A stretch of DNA of 64,000 nt, taken from positions 34,213 through 98,212 of the forward strand of contig CANQPH010000003.1 in the NCBI GenBank assembly GCA_947625675.1, read 5' to 3'. Shown here one piece after another: positions 17,597 to 25,579 of this stretch. The notes under the pieces are model-generated. The model made no database searches. It had not been told where the DNA came from and saw nothing but the letters and a program-made list of their open reading frames with translations. The translations under genes were made by a program, and so were the position numbers. The stretch comes from an uncultured Acetatifactor sp. Lineage in GTDB: Bacteria > Bacillota > Clostridia > Lachnospirales > Lachnospiraceae. Position 1 is the first letter of the stretch. Every line of letters begins with the position of its first letter.

Positions 17597-18103
17597 TCAG
17601 TCTCCCCAGGACGGGATACTTGGTTCCTCTTCCTGTGCGCTGACCGTGTCCAGGGCGCTGGCAATCAGCTTGATCATTTCCCAAATGGACCGAAAATACA
17701 GAGTTTTGTTCTTTTCCATCCAGGTGATGCGTCCCTGCCAGCTGCTGTTCTGACGATGCTGTACCTTGATGATAAAAGTTCCAAGATCTCCATGTTTGCT
17801 TAAAAGCTGCTCGTCACTCATAACTTTCAACCTCTCTTGTTTTATCTTTTCCGCCACCCGTCTCTGATTGGCGGTTTCCTTTCCCTCCGCCCGAAAGCTT
17901 CGCTCCCGGAGGGTACGCTGGGGAAAATCAATACTGTCATAGAACTGGTCTAATTCAAAGAGCATCTGATCCATATTGGAAAACGGCACGGCGCATTTAT
18001 CATAAGAATGATAAAAAACCCCTTCCATCCGTTTGTCCCGGATCTTCTCCACACACAGGATCACTCCGTTGGGTGCGCCAATATACCATTGTGTCTGATT
18101 CAC
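17597..18103 (-). CDS. Small conserved-type protein of unknown function in the fibre locus
   Basis: A 168-residue soluble protein with no signal peptide. I do not recognise a named domain. The C-terminal half (GDLGTFIIKVQHRQNSSWQGRI, then NKTLYFRSIWEMIKLI) looks like a compact conserved module in which a WQG segment is followed by a short helix. A GTG at 18103 is preferred because AAGGAGG lies 8 bases upstream; an ATG at 18127 has no site. It follows the BTAD regulator by about 30 bases and ends at the operon terminator, so a role in regulation of the fibre genes is possible but unproven. Confidence 0.6.
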   Translation of the reverse strand: MNQTQWYIGAPNGVILCVEKIRDKRMEGVFYHSYDKCAVPFSNMDQMLFELDQFYDSIDFPQRTLRERSFRAEGKETANQRRVAEKIKQERLKVMSDEQLLSKHGDLGTFIIKVQHRQNSSWQGRITWMEKNKTLYFRSIWEMIKLIASALDTVSAQEEEPSIPSWGD

Positions 18104-18133
18104 TCGCGCTTCCTCCTTTTTTTCCATGCGCCA

Positions 18134-19351
18134 TCATCGGACATCAAAGGGACGAAGCGCATCGCTCACATAATACTGGATCCTGGTACGCTGCCTGCCT
18201 CTGATAAATTGACTGTTAATCCGTTTCTGAATAACCTTGCAGCCTTCCCTGGTGACGTTGGTCAGGAGAATCAAATACTGTCCCTTTCCATAACAATTCA
18301 CGGCGTCGCCATGGCGGACTGATTTCAAAATAGCCTGTTCCAACCGTTCGGAAAGCTCGTCCAGCATGGAACCTCCCCGCATGGGGTTCCCCTTGCAGTC
18401 CACCACGGTGCACAGCATCAGATAGACCGACTGGCCGCCTCTCTCCAGCATCCGTTCCAGGAGCTGATAAATCCCCTGAAACACGGGATAGGTACAAAGA
18501 AATCCTCCCGAACCTCCCCCTTCCTCTCCGCATTCTTCGGACAATTCGGTCTGGATCTCTTCCAGAGTGGAGTGTCTGTGCTGGATCTGTTCCCCCAACT
18601 TCTGGTAAAAAGAGGTGAATTGTTTGGAAGGTTTCAGTCCCTGTTGTTGAAAATAATAGTCCACGGTATCCTCGTAGAACCTTTGGGCTTCCTCGAAACG
18701 GCCCTCGGCGACCATGGCTTCCATGGTGATGACCTCCCAATCCGCCAGGGGCTGGATCTGGGACGCATACAGTCCCAACTCTCTCATCCTTTCGAAATCC
18801 CCGGAACGCCGCAGGAGAATATGGGCGGATTCCACGCATTCGCAGAACCTCTCCCGATACCTTCTGGCTTCCTGGGCCACCCAGATCATCCCGCTCTGCA
18901 TGGGCAGGAACTCTCCTTTGTAAACCTGGCAGGCCTCTAAAAACAGCTCCCTTTTCCGATCCGGATCTTCTTCCTCGTTCGCCCGGGCACAAAGACTCTC
19001 GAACCAGTCCCCGTCTTCCGTCACAGGGATCTGATCGGTCCAATAAATCACTCCCTTGCGCTGTTTAAAGTAATCCATTTCCGGCAATCCCATTTTTCTC
19101 AAGCTTTTCTTGGCGTTGTAGAGAACGCTCTGCAAGGTATGATGGACGTTGGCAAGCTCCTTGTCCCCGAAGAGATACTCTTCCACCTTGCCCTTCTCGA
19201 TCCCGGTACGCCGATAGTGCAGGATGATCTGCATCAGGTAGATAAACTGGGACTCTCTGGATTTCTTGTCGCTCAGCAGGGATTTTCCATTCCATTCCAG
19301 GGAAAAATTCCCCAGGGTATTCATATGCAATTCATTCTCCAGGACATCCAC
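18134..19351 (-). CDS. BTAD-domain (SARP-like) regulator with degenerate GGDEF-like tail
   Basis: A 405-residue protein. Residues 10-100 resemble a winged-helix DNA-binding domain (LGNFSLEWNGKSLL...LANVHHTLQSVLYNAKKSLR). Residues about 117-260 form an all-helical bacterial transcriptional activator domain. Residues 284-395 resemble a GGDEF domain whose signature has decayed to YGKGQY within RHGDAVNCYGKGQYLILLT, so cyclase activity is unlikely. The listed GTG start lies 19 bases from the nearest good ribosome site. The better-placed ATG at 19361 is out of frame by one base because of a nine-G run directly after it. It lies at the downstream end of the pilus/SipW operon and probably regulates it. 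Confidence 0.8.
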   Translation of the reverse strand: MDVLENELHMNTLGNFSLEWNGKSLLSDKKSRESQFIYLMQIILHYRRTGIEKGKVEEYLFGDKELANVHHTLQSVLYNAKKSLRKMGLPEMDYFKQRKGVIYWTDQIPVTEDGDWFESLCARANEEEDPDRKRELFLEACQVYKGEFLPMQSGMIWVAQEARRYRERFCECVESAHILLRRSGDFERMRELGLYASQIQPLADWEVITMEAMVAEGRFEEAQRFYEDTVDYYFQQQGLKPSKQFTSFYQKLGEQIQHRHSTLEEIQTELSEECGEEGGGSGGFLCTYPVFQGIYQLLERMLERGGQSVYLMLCTVVDCKGNPMRGGSMLDELSERLEQAILKSVRHGDAVNCYGKGQYLILLTNVTREGCKVIQKRINSQFIRGRQRTRIQYYVSDALRPFDVR

Positions 19352-19378
19352 CCCCCCCCATATAACCTTTCCTCCTTT
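19351..19378 (-). promoter_or_regulatory. Strong ribosome site, ATG and G9 tract: putative phase-variable start
   Basis: On the minus strand AAAGGAGG (19371-19378) is followed 9 bases later by ATG (19359-19361), then nine G residues ending at 19351. With nine G the ATG frame stops after nine codons; with eight or eleven G it enters the BTAD regulator frame. This has the form of a slippage-prone contingency switch. Confidence 0.6.
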
Positions 19379-19904
19379 ACCCGTCCGTCCTTCTCCTGGA
19401 ACGCAGCACGCTGGCCAGAAGGTTCAGCATTACCCCGGAAGCCGCAAAGCAAATCACGTAAAGCTTCCCGATGTCGTTGGTAAACAAAAACAACAGCCGT
19501 CCCAACACCGGAACGTGATACGTCACCCTCCCGATCACATCCCCATAGGGCACCGCATTCAGATCCTCTCCCGCATTGGCGTCCCCCTTGGTGGTCAGCT
19601 CTCCCTCCACCCTGTTGTTGCGCACCAGGCGGTGGCTGACCACGGAATTGCCGCTGCGAAAGGCGATTACCTCCCCTTCCGGCAGATCCTCGGGTTCCGC
19701 ATGCTCCACGTATAGGAGACTTCCCACGGGGATCGCCGGTTCCATGCTCCCGCTCACCACGCTGTAGATCTCATAGCCCAGGAAGCGGGGAACCGTCACG
19801 GGCAGGGCGCAAAGGATCACGGACAACAGGATCAGCGTTCCCAGCAGATTGCAGAGGAAGGGAACGAAGCCGCCGGTTTTGCCGCTTTTCCGTCCCTTAC
19901 TCAT
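19377..19904 (-). CDS. SipW-type (ER-like) signal peptidase I
   Basis: A 175-residue membrane protease with an N-terminal membrane helix (about 16-36) and a C-terminal one (about 143-165). The active site has Ser53 in VVSGSMEP and His91 in VVSHRLV, so it uses the Ser-His form of the archaeal/ER/SipW class rather than the Ser-Lys form; TTKGDANAGED is the conserved box D. In B. subtilis SipW processes TasA and TapA, matrix-fibre proteins. Several genes just upstream encode SipW-type secreted proteins, its likely substrates. Its start overlaps the end of the previous gene by 8 bases. Confidence 0.92.
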   Translation of the reverse strand: MSKGRKSGKTGGFVPFLCNLLGTLILLSVILCALPVTVPRFLGYEIYSVVSGSMEPAIPVGSLLYVEHAEPEDLPEGEVIAFRSGNSVVSHRLVRNNRVEGELTTKGDANAGEDLNAVPYGDVIGRVTYHVPVLGRLLFLFTNDIGKLYVICFAASGVMLNLLASVLRSRRRTDG

Positions 19905-21009
19905 CCTTTTTCTTTTCCCGCTTCCTTCCGAATTTCAAGAGCAGGAAGAACCCCGTCAGGATGCATCCGGCGGAAATCGCCGCCACCACCGCATTGGCCG
20001 CCAGATTTATCCGCACCGCGTCATTGCCTATCTGGAGAGGCCTGTCACTTTGTCCCGGCACAATCCCTCCCGCCTGGGGCACCTGCTGATCGTCAATGTC
20101 CAGGTATTCGTCAGGGCCCAAAGGCGTGTCATTCTCGTCGATTTCCACGTCGTCAGGATTGGCATCCTGGCCGCCGGGCTGGGCTTCCCCGCCTGCGCCC
20201 CCCGCATCGTCAAAGTTGGTGCCGCCCTGATCGATCACTCCGGTCCCAGGCTGGCCTTCTCCAGCCTGCTGGCCTTCCCCGCCAGGCTGCGCTTCCCCGC
20301 CGGGCGGGTTTCCTTCCGTCCCCCCGGGCTGAACCGTCCCGGGCTGTGCGGGAGCTGCCGGAGTCTGAATCCTGGTGTATTCGAAATTGATCTCATTGCT
20401 CTCGCCCTTGACCAGAGTCTTTCCAATATTGTAGGCCTGCGGCTGGTACCCTTCGATATACAGATAGGCCACCACCGCCTTGTCGCCGGCGTTGCCATAG
20501 TAGGTGCGGCTGGGCGCCAGCTCTGCGCCGGTTCCCGCTTCCACGTAATTGACCTGATAGGATACCAGGTCGCCGCTGATCCCATAGGCCACCACGAAAT
20601 CCTGGTCCTCGGTCACGGTAAAAGCGTTCAGGGACACGGTGCTGTTGTCCATGCCGCTTTCCCGGATGCCCTTGACATAATACTTGCTCCCGTCAGAGGG
20701 TTCCGCCATCTCCTGATAGAAAATCAGCGTATCGCCCCTCATCAGGCCTTCATATACCAGCACCTCGCCCTTTCCGTCGGGATCCACTCCCCGGATCTGG
20801 GTCAGGGCCCCGTCCCGGATCACGTTCAGGGTATCGCCGTTATGGATCGAACCCTGCTTACCGGCATAAAATCTCACCGTGTATGTGTACCCTTCTGCCC
20901 GGGCCTCCAGACCGCAGTTCACCATCATGCCCAGAACCAGGCAAAGAGCGCAGGCCAGGGCCAGGCATCTGGCGCCAATGGGAAAAAATCGCTGCTTCCA
21001 AGGTCTCAT
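19897..21009 (-). CDS. Secreted MucBP-like surface protein with Pro/Gly-rich stalk
   Basis: A 370-residue exported protein. A signal peptide ends near LEARAEGYTYTV (about residue 38). A beta-rich region follows, then a MucBP-like module (VSYQVNYVEAGTGAELAPSR to NEINFEYTRI, about residues 148-216), then a Pro/Gly/Gln-rich stalk of about 90 residues and an acidic patch. A C-terminal membrane helix with a KFGRKREKKKDE tail anchors it; no LPXTG motif is visible. A role in adhesion or matrix binding is inferred. It overlaps the upstream gene by 4 bases (ATGA) and the sipW gene by 8 bases. Confidence 0.75.
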   Translation of the reverse strand: MRPWKQRFFPIGARCLALACALCLVLGMMVNCGLEARAEGYTYTVRFYAGKQGSIHNGDTLNVIRDGALTQIRGVDPDGKGEVLVYEGLMRGDTLIFYQEMAEPSDGSKYYVKGIRESGMDNSTVSLNAFTVTEDQDFVVAYGISGDLVSYQVNYVEAGTGAELAPSRTYYGNAGDKAVVAYLYIEGYQPQAYNIGKTLVKGESNEINFEYTRIQTPAAPAQPGTVQPGGTEGNPPGGEAQPGGEGQQAGEGQPGTGVIDQGGTNFDDAGGAGGEAQPGGQDANPDDVEIDENDTPLGPDEYLDIDDQQVPQAGGIVPGQSDRPLQIGNDAVRINLAANAVVAAISAGCILTGFFLLLKFGRKREKKKDE

Positions 21010-21875
21010 TCTTTCCCCTCCTTCCGATTTCTCCTAAGGTTCACCAGGGCGAAAGCCATAAGCGTCGCCCCGGCAACGGTCAAGCCGATCAAAAGCGGCA
21101 GGGGCAGGCTCTCGTCTCCGGTCTGCACCGGTGCGATATGGGATTCCACGGCGGCAGAGCTGGGCGAAGAAGGCGAAGGAGTCTCCGACGGCGTCGTCGT
21201 ATTCGTGGTCGAAGCCGGCGCATTTCGGGAGAGCTCCACCGCAAAATTCATTTGCAGCTGCGCCCAGGTGTCCTGATAAGCGTTGCCCTGCGTCTCCCCG
21301 TCCAAGGATACCTGGAGAGTGACGGAGCCGCTTTCTCCTTTTTCAAGGGTATCCAAATAGAAATAATTCTCCAGACTGTCCGTGGCCTCGTGCAGACCCT
21401 CTCCGGCGTTTTCAATATCTTCCTCCGATTGTTCGCCGCCCACCGTGTCGCTGGAAAAAAGAGTGTTGACCACACCGTCCTTGTCCGTGTAATCCAGGAT
21501 GTAGGTATAAGCGCCCCCTGCGGCGCCCGCATTATCCACGCTCTCTTCCAGGGAAGAAAGCACCTCGTTGGTCATGTACCAATCCGTGGCGGAATCGTTC
21601 TCATTTTTCAGATTCACCACAATGACCGCAGTATCGCCGGGCTGCAGGCCCGTGACCACATCTACCAAATCCTGGGTTTTGAAATTGCTGTCCAGGACAG
21701 GATTCTCTCCTGCCGTGAACGTCACCGTCCAATCCGACCCGCCATAAGAGGTCTCGGCCCGGGCCGTCAGGACCCCCGGCTTCCAGGACAACCCTGCCGC
21801 AAGCGCCAGGCAGAGGGCGGCCAGGCTCAAGAGCGGTGTTTTCGTCCACCCCAGATCACATTTCATCTTCCTCAT
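21006..21875 (-). CDS. Secreted TasA-like protein with sortase-like C-terminus
   Basis: A 289-residue protein with a signal peptide ending near VLTARAETSYGG (about residue 42). The mature part contains VTGLQPGDTAVIVVNLKN, typical of TasA/camelysin-type fibre subunits in which a PGD turn precedes a strand. A Ser/Thr/Pro stalk (PASTTNTTTPSETPSPSSPS) leads to PVQTGDESLPLPLLIG, a membrane helix and RRNRKEGKE. This resembles a sortase signal with VQTGD in place of LPXTG, so wall anchoring by the neighbouring sortase or another one is possible. AAGGAGG precedes the start. Confidence 0.7.
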   Translation of the reverse strand: MRKMKCDLGWTKTPLLSLAALCLALAAGLSWKPGVLTARAETSYGGSDWTVTFTAGENPVLDSNFKTQDLVDVVTGLQPGDTAVIVVNLKNENDSATDWYMTNEVLSSLEESVDNAGAAGGAYTYILDYTDKDGVVNTLFSSDTVGGEQSEEDIENAGEGLHEATDSLENYFYLDTLEKGESGSVTLQVSLDGETQGNAYQDTWAQLQMNFAVELSRNAPASTTNTTTPSETPSPSSPSSAAVESHIAPVQTGDESLPLPLLIGLTVAGATLMAFALVNLRRNRKEGKE

Positions 21876-21888
21876 TCCCGCAACCTCC

Positions 21889-22794
21889 TTACTGCGCCCC
21901 GTCGAGCAGCCGCAACGTGCCGTCTTCCACGGCGACTTTCTGGCCCCAGGCGCTCAGGATGGCGTCCGGCGCATTATGCTCCTGCACCGCATCCACCCGC
22001 ACCTCCAGCTGGAACCGAGTCCCATCGTACTGATAAGCGGTGGTAATCGTCGTCCTGCCGCCCTCCTTGCGGATCTCCTGGCTCACCCGTCTGGCGGCTT
22101 CCCCGTCAATGGTCAGCGTGTCCGCAAAAGGCTCCGTCACGCAAGGGCCCGCCTCTTCCGGATCCTCTTCCCCGGGCGTCCTGTAAACCAGGCCGCTGTA
22201 GTAGAGCACGGTTCGCTCATCGGTGGAAGACGCCTTATCCAGCAGCCAGCCATTGTTCACGCCGGTGGCATCACAGAGCAGATGCAGATCGATCAGGGCG
22301 GGATCCAGATCCTGGGAATCCTTCTCCCCGTCCCCTTCTCCCTTGACGTAGGTCACCGTGCCGTCGCTTGCCGTCTTTTTCACCATCCAATATTTATAAA
22401 TGCTGACCCGGACGTATTGATTGATGGTGCCGGTGTTCCGCACCGTCAGGACCTCCGGGTAAACCTGGCCGACCTTCAGCTCCTCGCCCTCGGCCAACAT
22501 GCCGCTCAGCAGGACGCCGGTACGCTCGTCCCAGGTGCCGTCCCTGTTTTCCTTGTCATAATTTCTCCAGGCGACGGGTGACCCGTTTTCCTCCAAGGTC
22601 ACGCCGATGTCATCCATCTGAATCTGCGACGCATAGGTGGAGCTGTTGTAGGTCAAAGCGGCCCTCGCCCCGCCGATGGAACTGGACAGGAGCAGCGCTA
22701 CCGCCAGGAGGAACAGACCTGCGGTTCCCACCGGGGAGCAAAAGATTTTTTTCAGCTTTCCTCCGATTCCATTATGCTTTGTTTCCTTCTTCAT
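21889..22794 (-). CDS. SipW-dependent-type secreted fibre protein (TasA-like)
   Basis: A 301-residue protein. Its signal region (LFLLAVALLLSSSIGGARAA, about residues 27-46) has the long hydrophobic core and late cleavage typical of SipW substrates. The mature part begins LTYNSSTYASQIQMDDIG and holds VLTVRNTGTINQYVRVSIYK, the strand pattern shared by TasA-like proteins. There is no C-terminal anchor, so it is probably secreted or polymerised. It starts after GGAGGTGACGGGCG and lies 13 bases before the next gene. Likely processed by the SipW-type peptidase of this operon; polymerisation is inference. Confidence 0.72.
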   Translation of the reverse strand: MKKETKHNGIGGKLKKIFCSPVGTAGLFLLAVALLLSSSIGGARAALTYNSSTYASQIQMDDIGVTLEENGSPVAWRNYDKENRDGTWDERTGVLLSGMLAEGEELKVGQVYPEVLTVRNTGTINQYVRVSIYKYWMVKKTASDGTVTYVKGEGDGEKDSQDLDPALIDLHLLCDATGVNNGWLLDKASSTDERTVLYYSGLVYRTPGEEDPEEAGPCVTEPFADTLTIDGEAARRVSQEIRKEGGRTTITTAYQYDGTRFQLEVRVDAVQEHNAPDAILSAWGQKVAVEDGTLRLLDGAQ

Positions 22795-22831
22795 CGCCCG
22801 TCACCTCCCGTCACCGCACTTTTTTCCTTCC

Positions 22832-23368
22832 TCATTGGACACCTCCCGTCACCAGGGGCGCCGACCATATCTCGGGATTCGGCTCTCCCTGCAGCAAAGA
22901 GGCCAGGGGCGTTCCGTCCGCACCGTATCGAACCGGTGCGCTCTCATAGATCACCACCACGTTGAAGCTGTCCCCGTCCTCCAGTTCTTCGTCCGCCGGG
23001 ATGCCCTGAATCCTGACGAGCAGCTCTTCCGCAGTCTCTCCGCCGTTCAGGATATCGCCATAGTAATAGTAACCGTCCCCGCCCGGCTCCCATTTGCCGC
23101 TTTCGCTGGAGTACTCCAGGAGATAGTCGCCGCCGCAAAACGCTTTCGCCCGAATATAGACGGGCTGGGAACCCGGTTCGCTGACAATCGACACATGCTT
23201 GGTCCAGTCATAGAAATCTTCCTCTATTTCCGTCCAGTCTCCCAGTTCCAGATTCTGTCCGCCCTGGGCCTCCGCATAGGTGGTAAAATAAGCCCAGGCG
23301 ACTCCCGTGCCGGACCCGATCGCCACCACCGCCGCAAGGGCTGCCAGAACAACGCCAATCTTCTTCAT
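22832..23368 (-). CDS. Small SipW-dependent-type secreted protein
   Basis: A 178-residue exported protein with a SipW-type signal: GSGTGVAWAYFTTYAEA, where AYFT is the common start of the mature chain. The mature part contains LELGDWTEIEEDFYDWTKHVS and PVYIRAKAFCGGDYLLEYS, again a TasA/camelysin-like strand pattern, with no anchor. The ATG at 23368 has GGAGGG 7 bases upstream and is preferred to one at 23389 that overlaps the preceding gene. It may be a minor or initiating subunit of the same fibre as its larger neighbour. Confidence 0.72.
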   Translation of the reverse strand: MKKIGVVLAALAAVVAIGSGTGVAWAYFTTYAEAQGGQNLELGDWTEIEEDFYDWTKHVSIVSEPGSQPVYIRAKAFCGGDYLLEYSSESGKWEPGGDGYYYYGDILNGGETAEELLVRIQGIPADEELEDGDSFNVVVIYESAPVRYGADGTPLASLLQGEPNPEIWSAPLVTGGVQ

Positions 23369-23385
23369 CCGATGGCCCTCCTTAC

Positions 23386-24528
23386 TCACTGCCTGGTCCA
23401 GCTCCAGCCGGACTCTTCCTCGTATTCAAAATGGTTCTGGATGCCGCTTCCGCTGCGATCCTCCCAAGTGTATTCGTTCTCAAAGGACACGGAGACCACC
23501 TGATCCGCCGCAATCACCGCACTCCGGACCCCCTCCGCCGTCAGTTCATAGGAGGAACCGGAATACACCTCCGTCACCGTCACCTCGGCCCCCACGGGTA
23601 TCCCCTCGATCAGGAGGGACTGGCTTCCCGCATCGGAGAAGGTCAGCGCCGCCACGTCGCTGTACACCCTCTCTCCGTCCAGCATGGCTTCGATGGAAAA
23701 AACGAAGGTCGCCTTTTCTCTTTCCCCGTGTCCCCCCAAAGACTCGTGAGCAAGCAAGGTCTTCACAATTTCCAGGGAGCCGAGACGGAGCTCCCGGGAC
23801 GGCTTCAGGGAAATCCCCATCTCATAAAGCCATTCACCGGAATTCGCACTGCTCACGACGCCGTCCTCCGCTTCCTTGGAAGGAAGGGCCACCAATTCCG
23901 GCCGGAAGGTATAAAGATATTCCTCGGAATGGGCAACCGTGAAAATCTGTTCCCGGGCGCTTTCCGGGTCAGCGTCCTCGGCCGCACCCTCCGTTTCCTC
24001 CGCCGGAACCGTGATCACGTAGTCTTCCGCTTCCGCATCCCGGGCGATGATCAGGTACAAACCGGCCGACAGGAGTTCTCCGGAATCCAGGTGCGCTTCC
24101 TCCCCGGGCTGAAGCCCTCGTACCACCGGTTCCACCCCTTTCTCCAACAGGGCGATCCTGGCCGCCTCCTGGGCCAGGACATTCCAGGTCTGGTCGTCCG
24201 TCTCTTCCGGAAGGGTCAATCCTGCGAAATCCTCCCGCACTGCGAAACGATAGGCATCGTAACCGCTCTCTTCCACCGCATCCGCAATCTGATACAGATC
24301 GAACACCACATGGTTCCCGTCCCCGCCCGTCAAATCCTGGGTAAATTCTTCGCTGCCGGGGCGAATCTTCAAAGAGCAGCCTTTCTCCAGATCCACCGCT
24401 TGCGCCGTCATGGAAAAGGTCTGCACCATCGCCCCAATCGTCAGTGCCAATGTCAATGCCAGCGCCAGGGCACGGCGCTCCCTATGATTCACAGCCCCGC
24501 CCCTCCGGCTCAAATCACTTTTTCGCAT
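23386..24528 (-). CDS. Secreted pilin-like protein without wall-sorting signal
   Basis: A 380-residue exported protein with a basic N-terminus and a signal peptide ending near SMTAQAVDLEKG. Residues about 45-225 look like the N-terminal domain of minor pilins (VVFDLYQIAD..., LLSAGLYLIIARDAE). Residues about 250-360 form a second beta domain (LRLGSLEIVKTLL..., FVFSIEAMLDG..., GAEVTVTEVYSGSSYEL) close to the DUF5979/DUF7601-type pilin repeats. It ends in SGWSWTRQ without LPXTG, membrane helix or charged tail. The start at 24528 has AGGAGG 8 bases upstream; ATG at 24534 is too close. It follows the sortase gene and may be a tip subunit or a truncated pilin. Confidence 0.65.
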   Translation of the reverse strand: MRKSDLSRRGGAVNHRERRALALALTLALTIGAMVQTFSMTAQAVDLEKGCSLKIRPGSEEFTQDLTGGDGNHVVFDLYQIADAVEESGYDAYRFAVREDFAGLTLPEETDDQTWNVLAQEAARIALLEKGVEPVVRGLQPGEEAHLDSGELLSAGLYLIIARDAEAEDYVITVPAEETEGAAEDADPESAREQIFTVAHSEEYLYTFRPELVALPSKEAEDGVVSSANSGEWLYEMGISLKPSRELRLGSLEIVKTLLAHESLGGHGEREKATFVFSIEAMLDGERVYSDVAALTFSDAGSQSLLIEGIPVGAEVTVTEVYSGSSYELTAEGVRSAVIAADQVVSVSFENEYTWEDRSGSGIQNHFEYEEESGWSWTRQ

Positions 24529-24550
24529 AAGCATTTCCTCCTCATAGACT

Positions 24551-25432
24551 CTACTTGTCTTCCATCCCTTTGCGGAACTCTTCCACCAATCGCCTCTGAT
24601 CCCGTCGGACGGGCTTGAAGCTGTAATAAATCAGCATTATGGCAAGCACCACAAACAACAGGGGGATCCCCACTGCGGGCATCACCAGATAGGAAGGGAT
24701 CCGCACCGCTTCGTTGACGACTGCCGCCGCCTCTCTGATGTTTTCTATTCTGGTTCCCCGGACCAGGATCCGGTGGGTATTGACCCCATAGGGGGTACAA
24801 GTGATCAGCGTGCAGTAATCCTTCCCCTTCTCGATGGACAGTTCGGAGACCTCGTAAGGGAGCACGATCCGGATCTGGTCCACCATGTACGTCACCACCT
24901 GGCCCAATATGGTTATGGTAAAAATATCTCCTTCCACCACTTTGTCCAGATCGGTGAACAATCTGGCGGAGGGCAGGCCCCGATGGCCGGAAATGGCGGC
25001 ATGGGTGCTTTCTCCCCCGATGGGAAGGGACGTCCCCTCCAGGTGCCCTGCGGCAATCTGGAGGACCGCTTCGTCCGTCCCATGGTAAATGGGAAGGTTC
25101 ACATCGATGGCCGGGATCTGAATATATCCCATGACGCCGGTCCCCGTAGGATCCAGCAGACTGTTATATTCTTCCAGCTCCTCCTGGGACAGTTCAAACT
25201 TCACGCCTTCCAGGGCCAGCTTCTCGTTGTATTTTTCTGCCGCCTCCAGCAGAGCGTTTCCCTCTTCCCCGGAAATGTTCTCCACCGCTTCCACGTAAGA
25301 AGCGATGGCCCTGGACTGGTGCATGGAATTCCACCAGTCGCTGACGGTAGGATACAACAGTAGGCAAAGCCCTGCGCATAAGATCAGGAGCAACACAATC
25401 GTCGTCCAATGCTTTTTGAGAAATTTCTTCAT
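24551..25432 (-). CDS. Class C (pilin-polymerising) sortase
   Basis: A 293-residue transpeptidase with membrane helices at about residues 9-28 and 250-270, the two-helix layout of class C sortases. The catalytic triad is visible as His150 (ISGHRG), Cys212 (TLITCTPYG) and Arg221 (THRILVRG); TGTGVMGYIQIPAIDVNLPIYHG is the usual entry to the sortase barrel. It should link pilin subunits through their LPXTG threonine to a pilin lysine. The start at 25432 follows GGGAGTG. It sits immediately downstream of the LPETG major pilin gene, its most likely substrate. Confidence 0.95.
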   Translation of the reverse strand: MKKFLKKHWTTIVLLLILCAGLCLLLYPTVSDWWNSMHQSRAIASYVEAVENISGEEGNALLEAAEKYNEKLALEGVKFELSQEELEEYNSLLDPTGTGVMGYIQIPAIDVNLPIYHGTDEAVLQIAAGHLEGTSLPIGGESTHAAISGHRGLPSARLFTDLDKVVEGDIFTITILGQVVTYMVDQIRIVLPYEVSELSIEKGKDYCTLITCTPYGVNTHRILVRGTRIENIREAAAVVNEAVRIPSYLVMPAVGIPLLFVVLAIMLIYYSFKPVRRDQRRLVEEFRKGMEDK

Positions 25433-25579
25433 TTCAGGACACTCCCTACCAATGTATACTAATTCCTGATTGTTTTCAGGTTCCTCACCGCACCGGCCCC
25501 TCCCCACAGGGAGGGGAGCCGGAGCGGCGAAGCAACGCCTATTTCTTTTTCATTCGAGCTTTCCGCCGAGCCGGAATCC

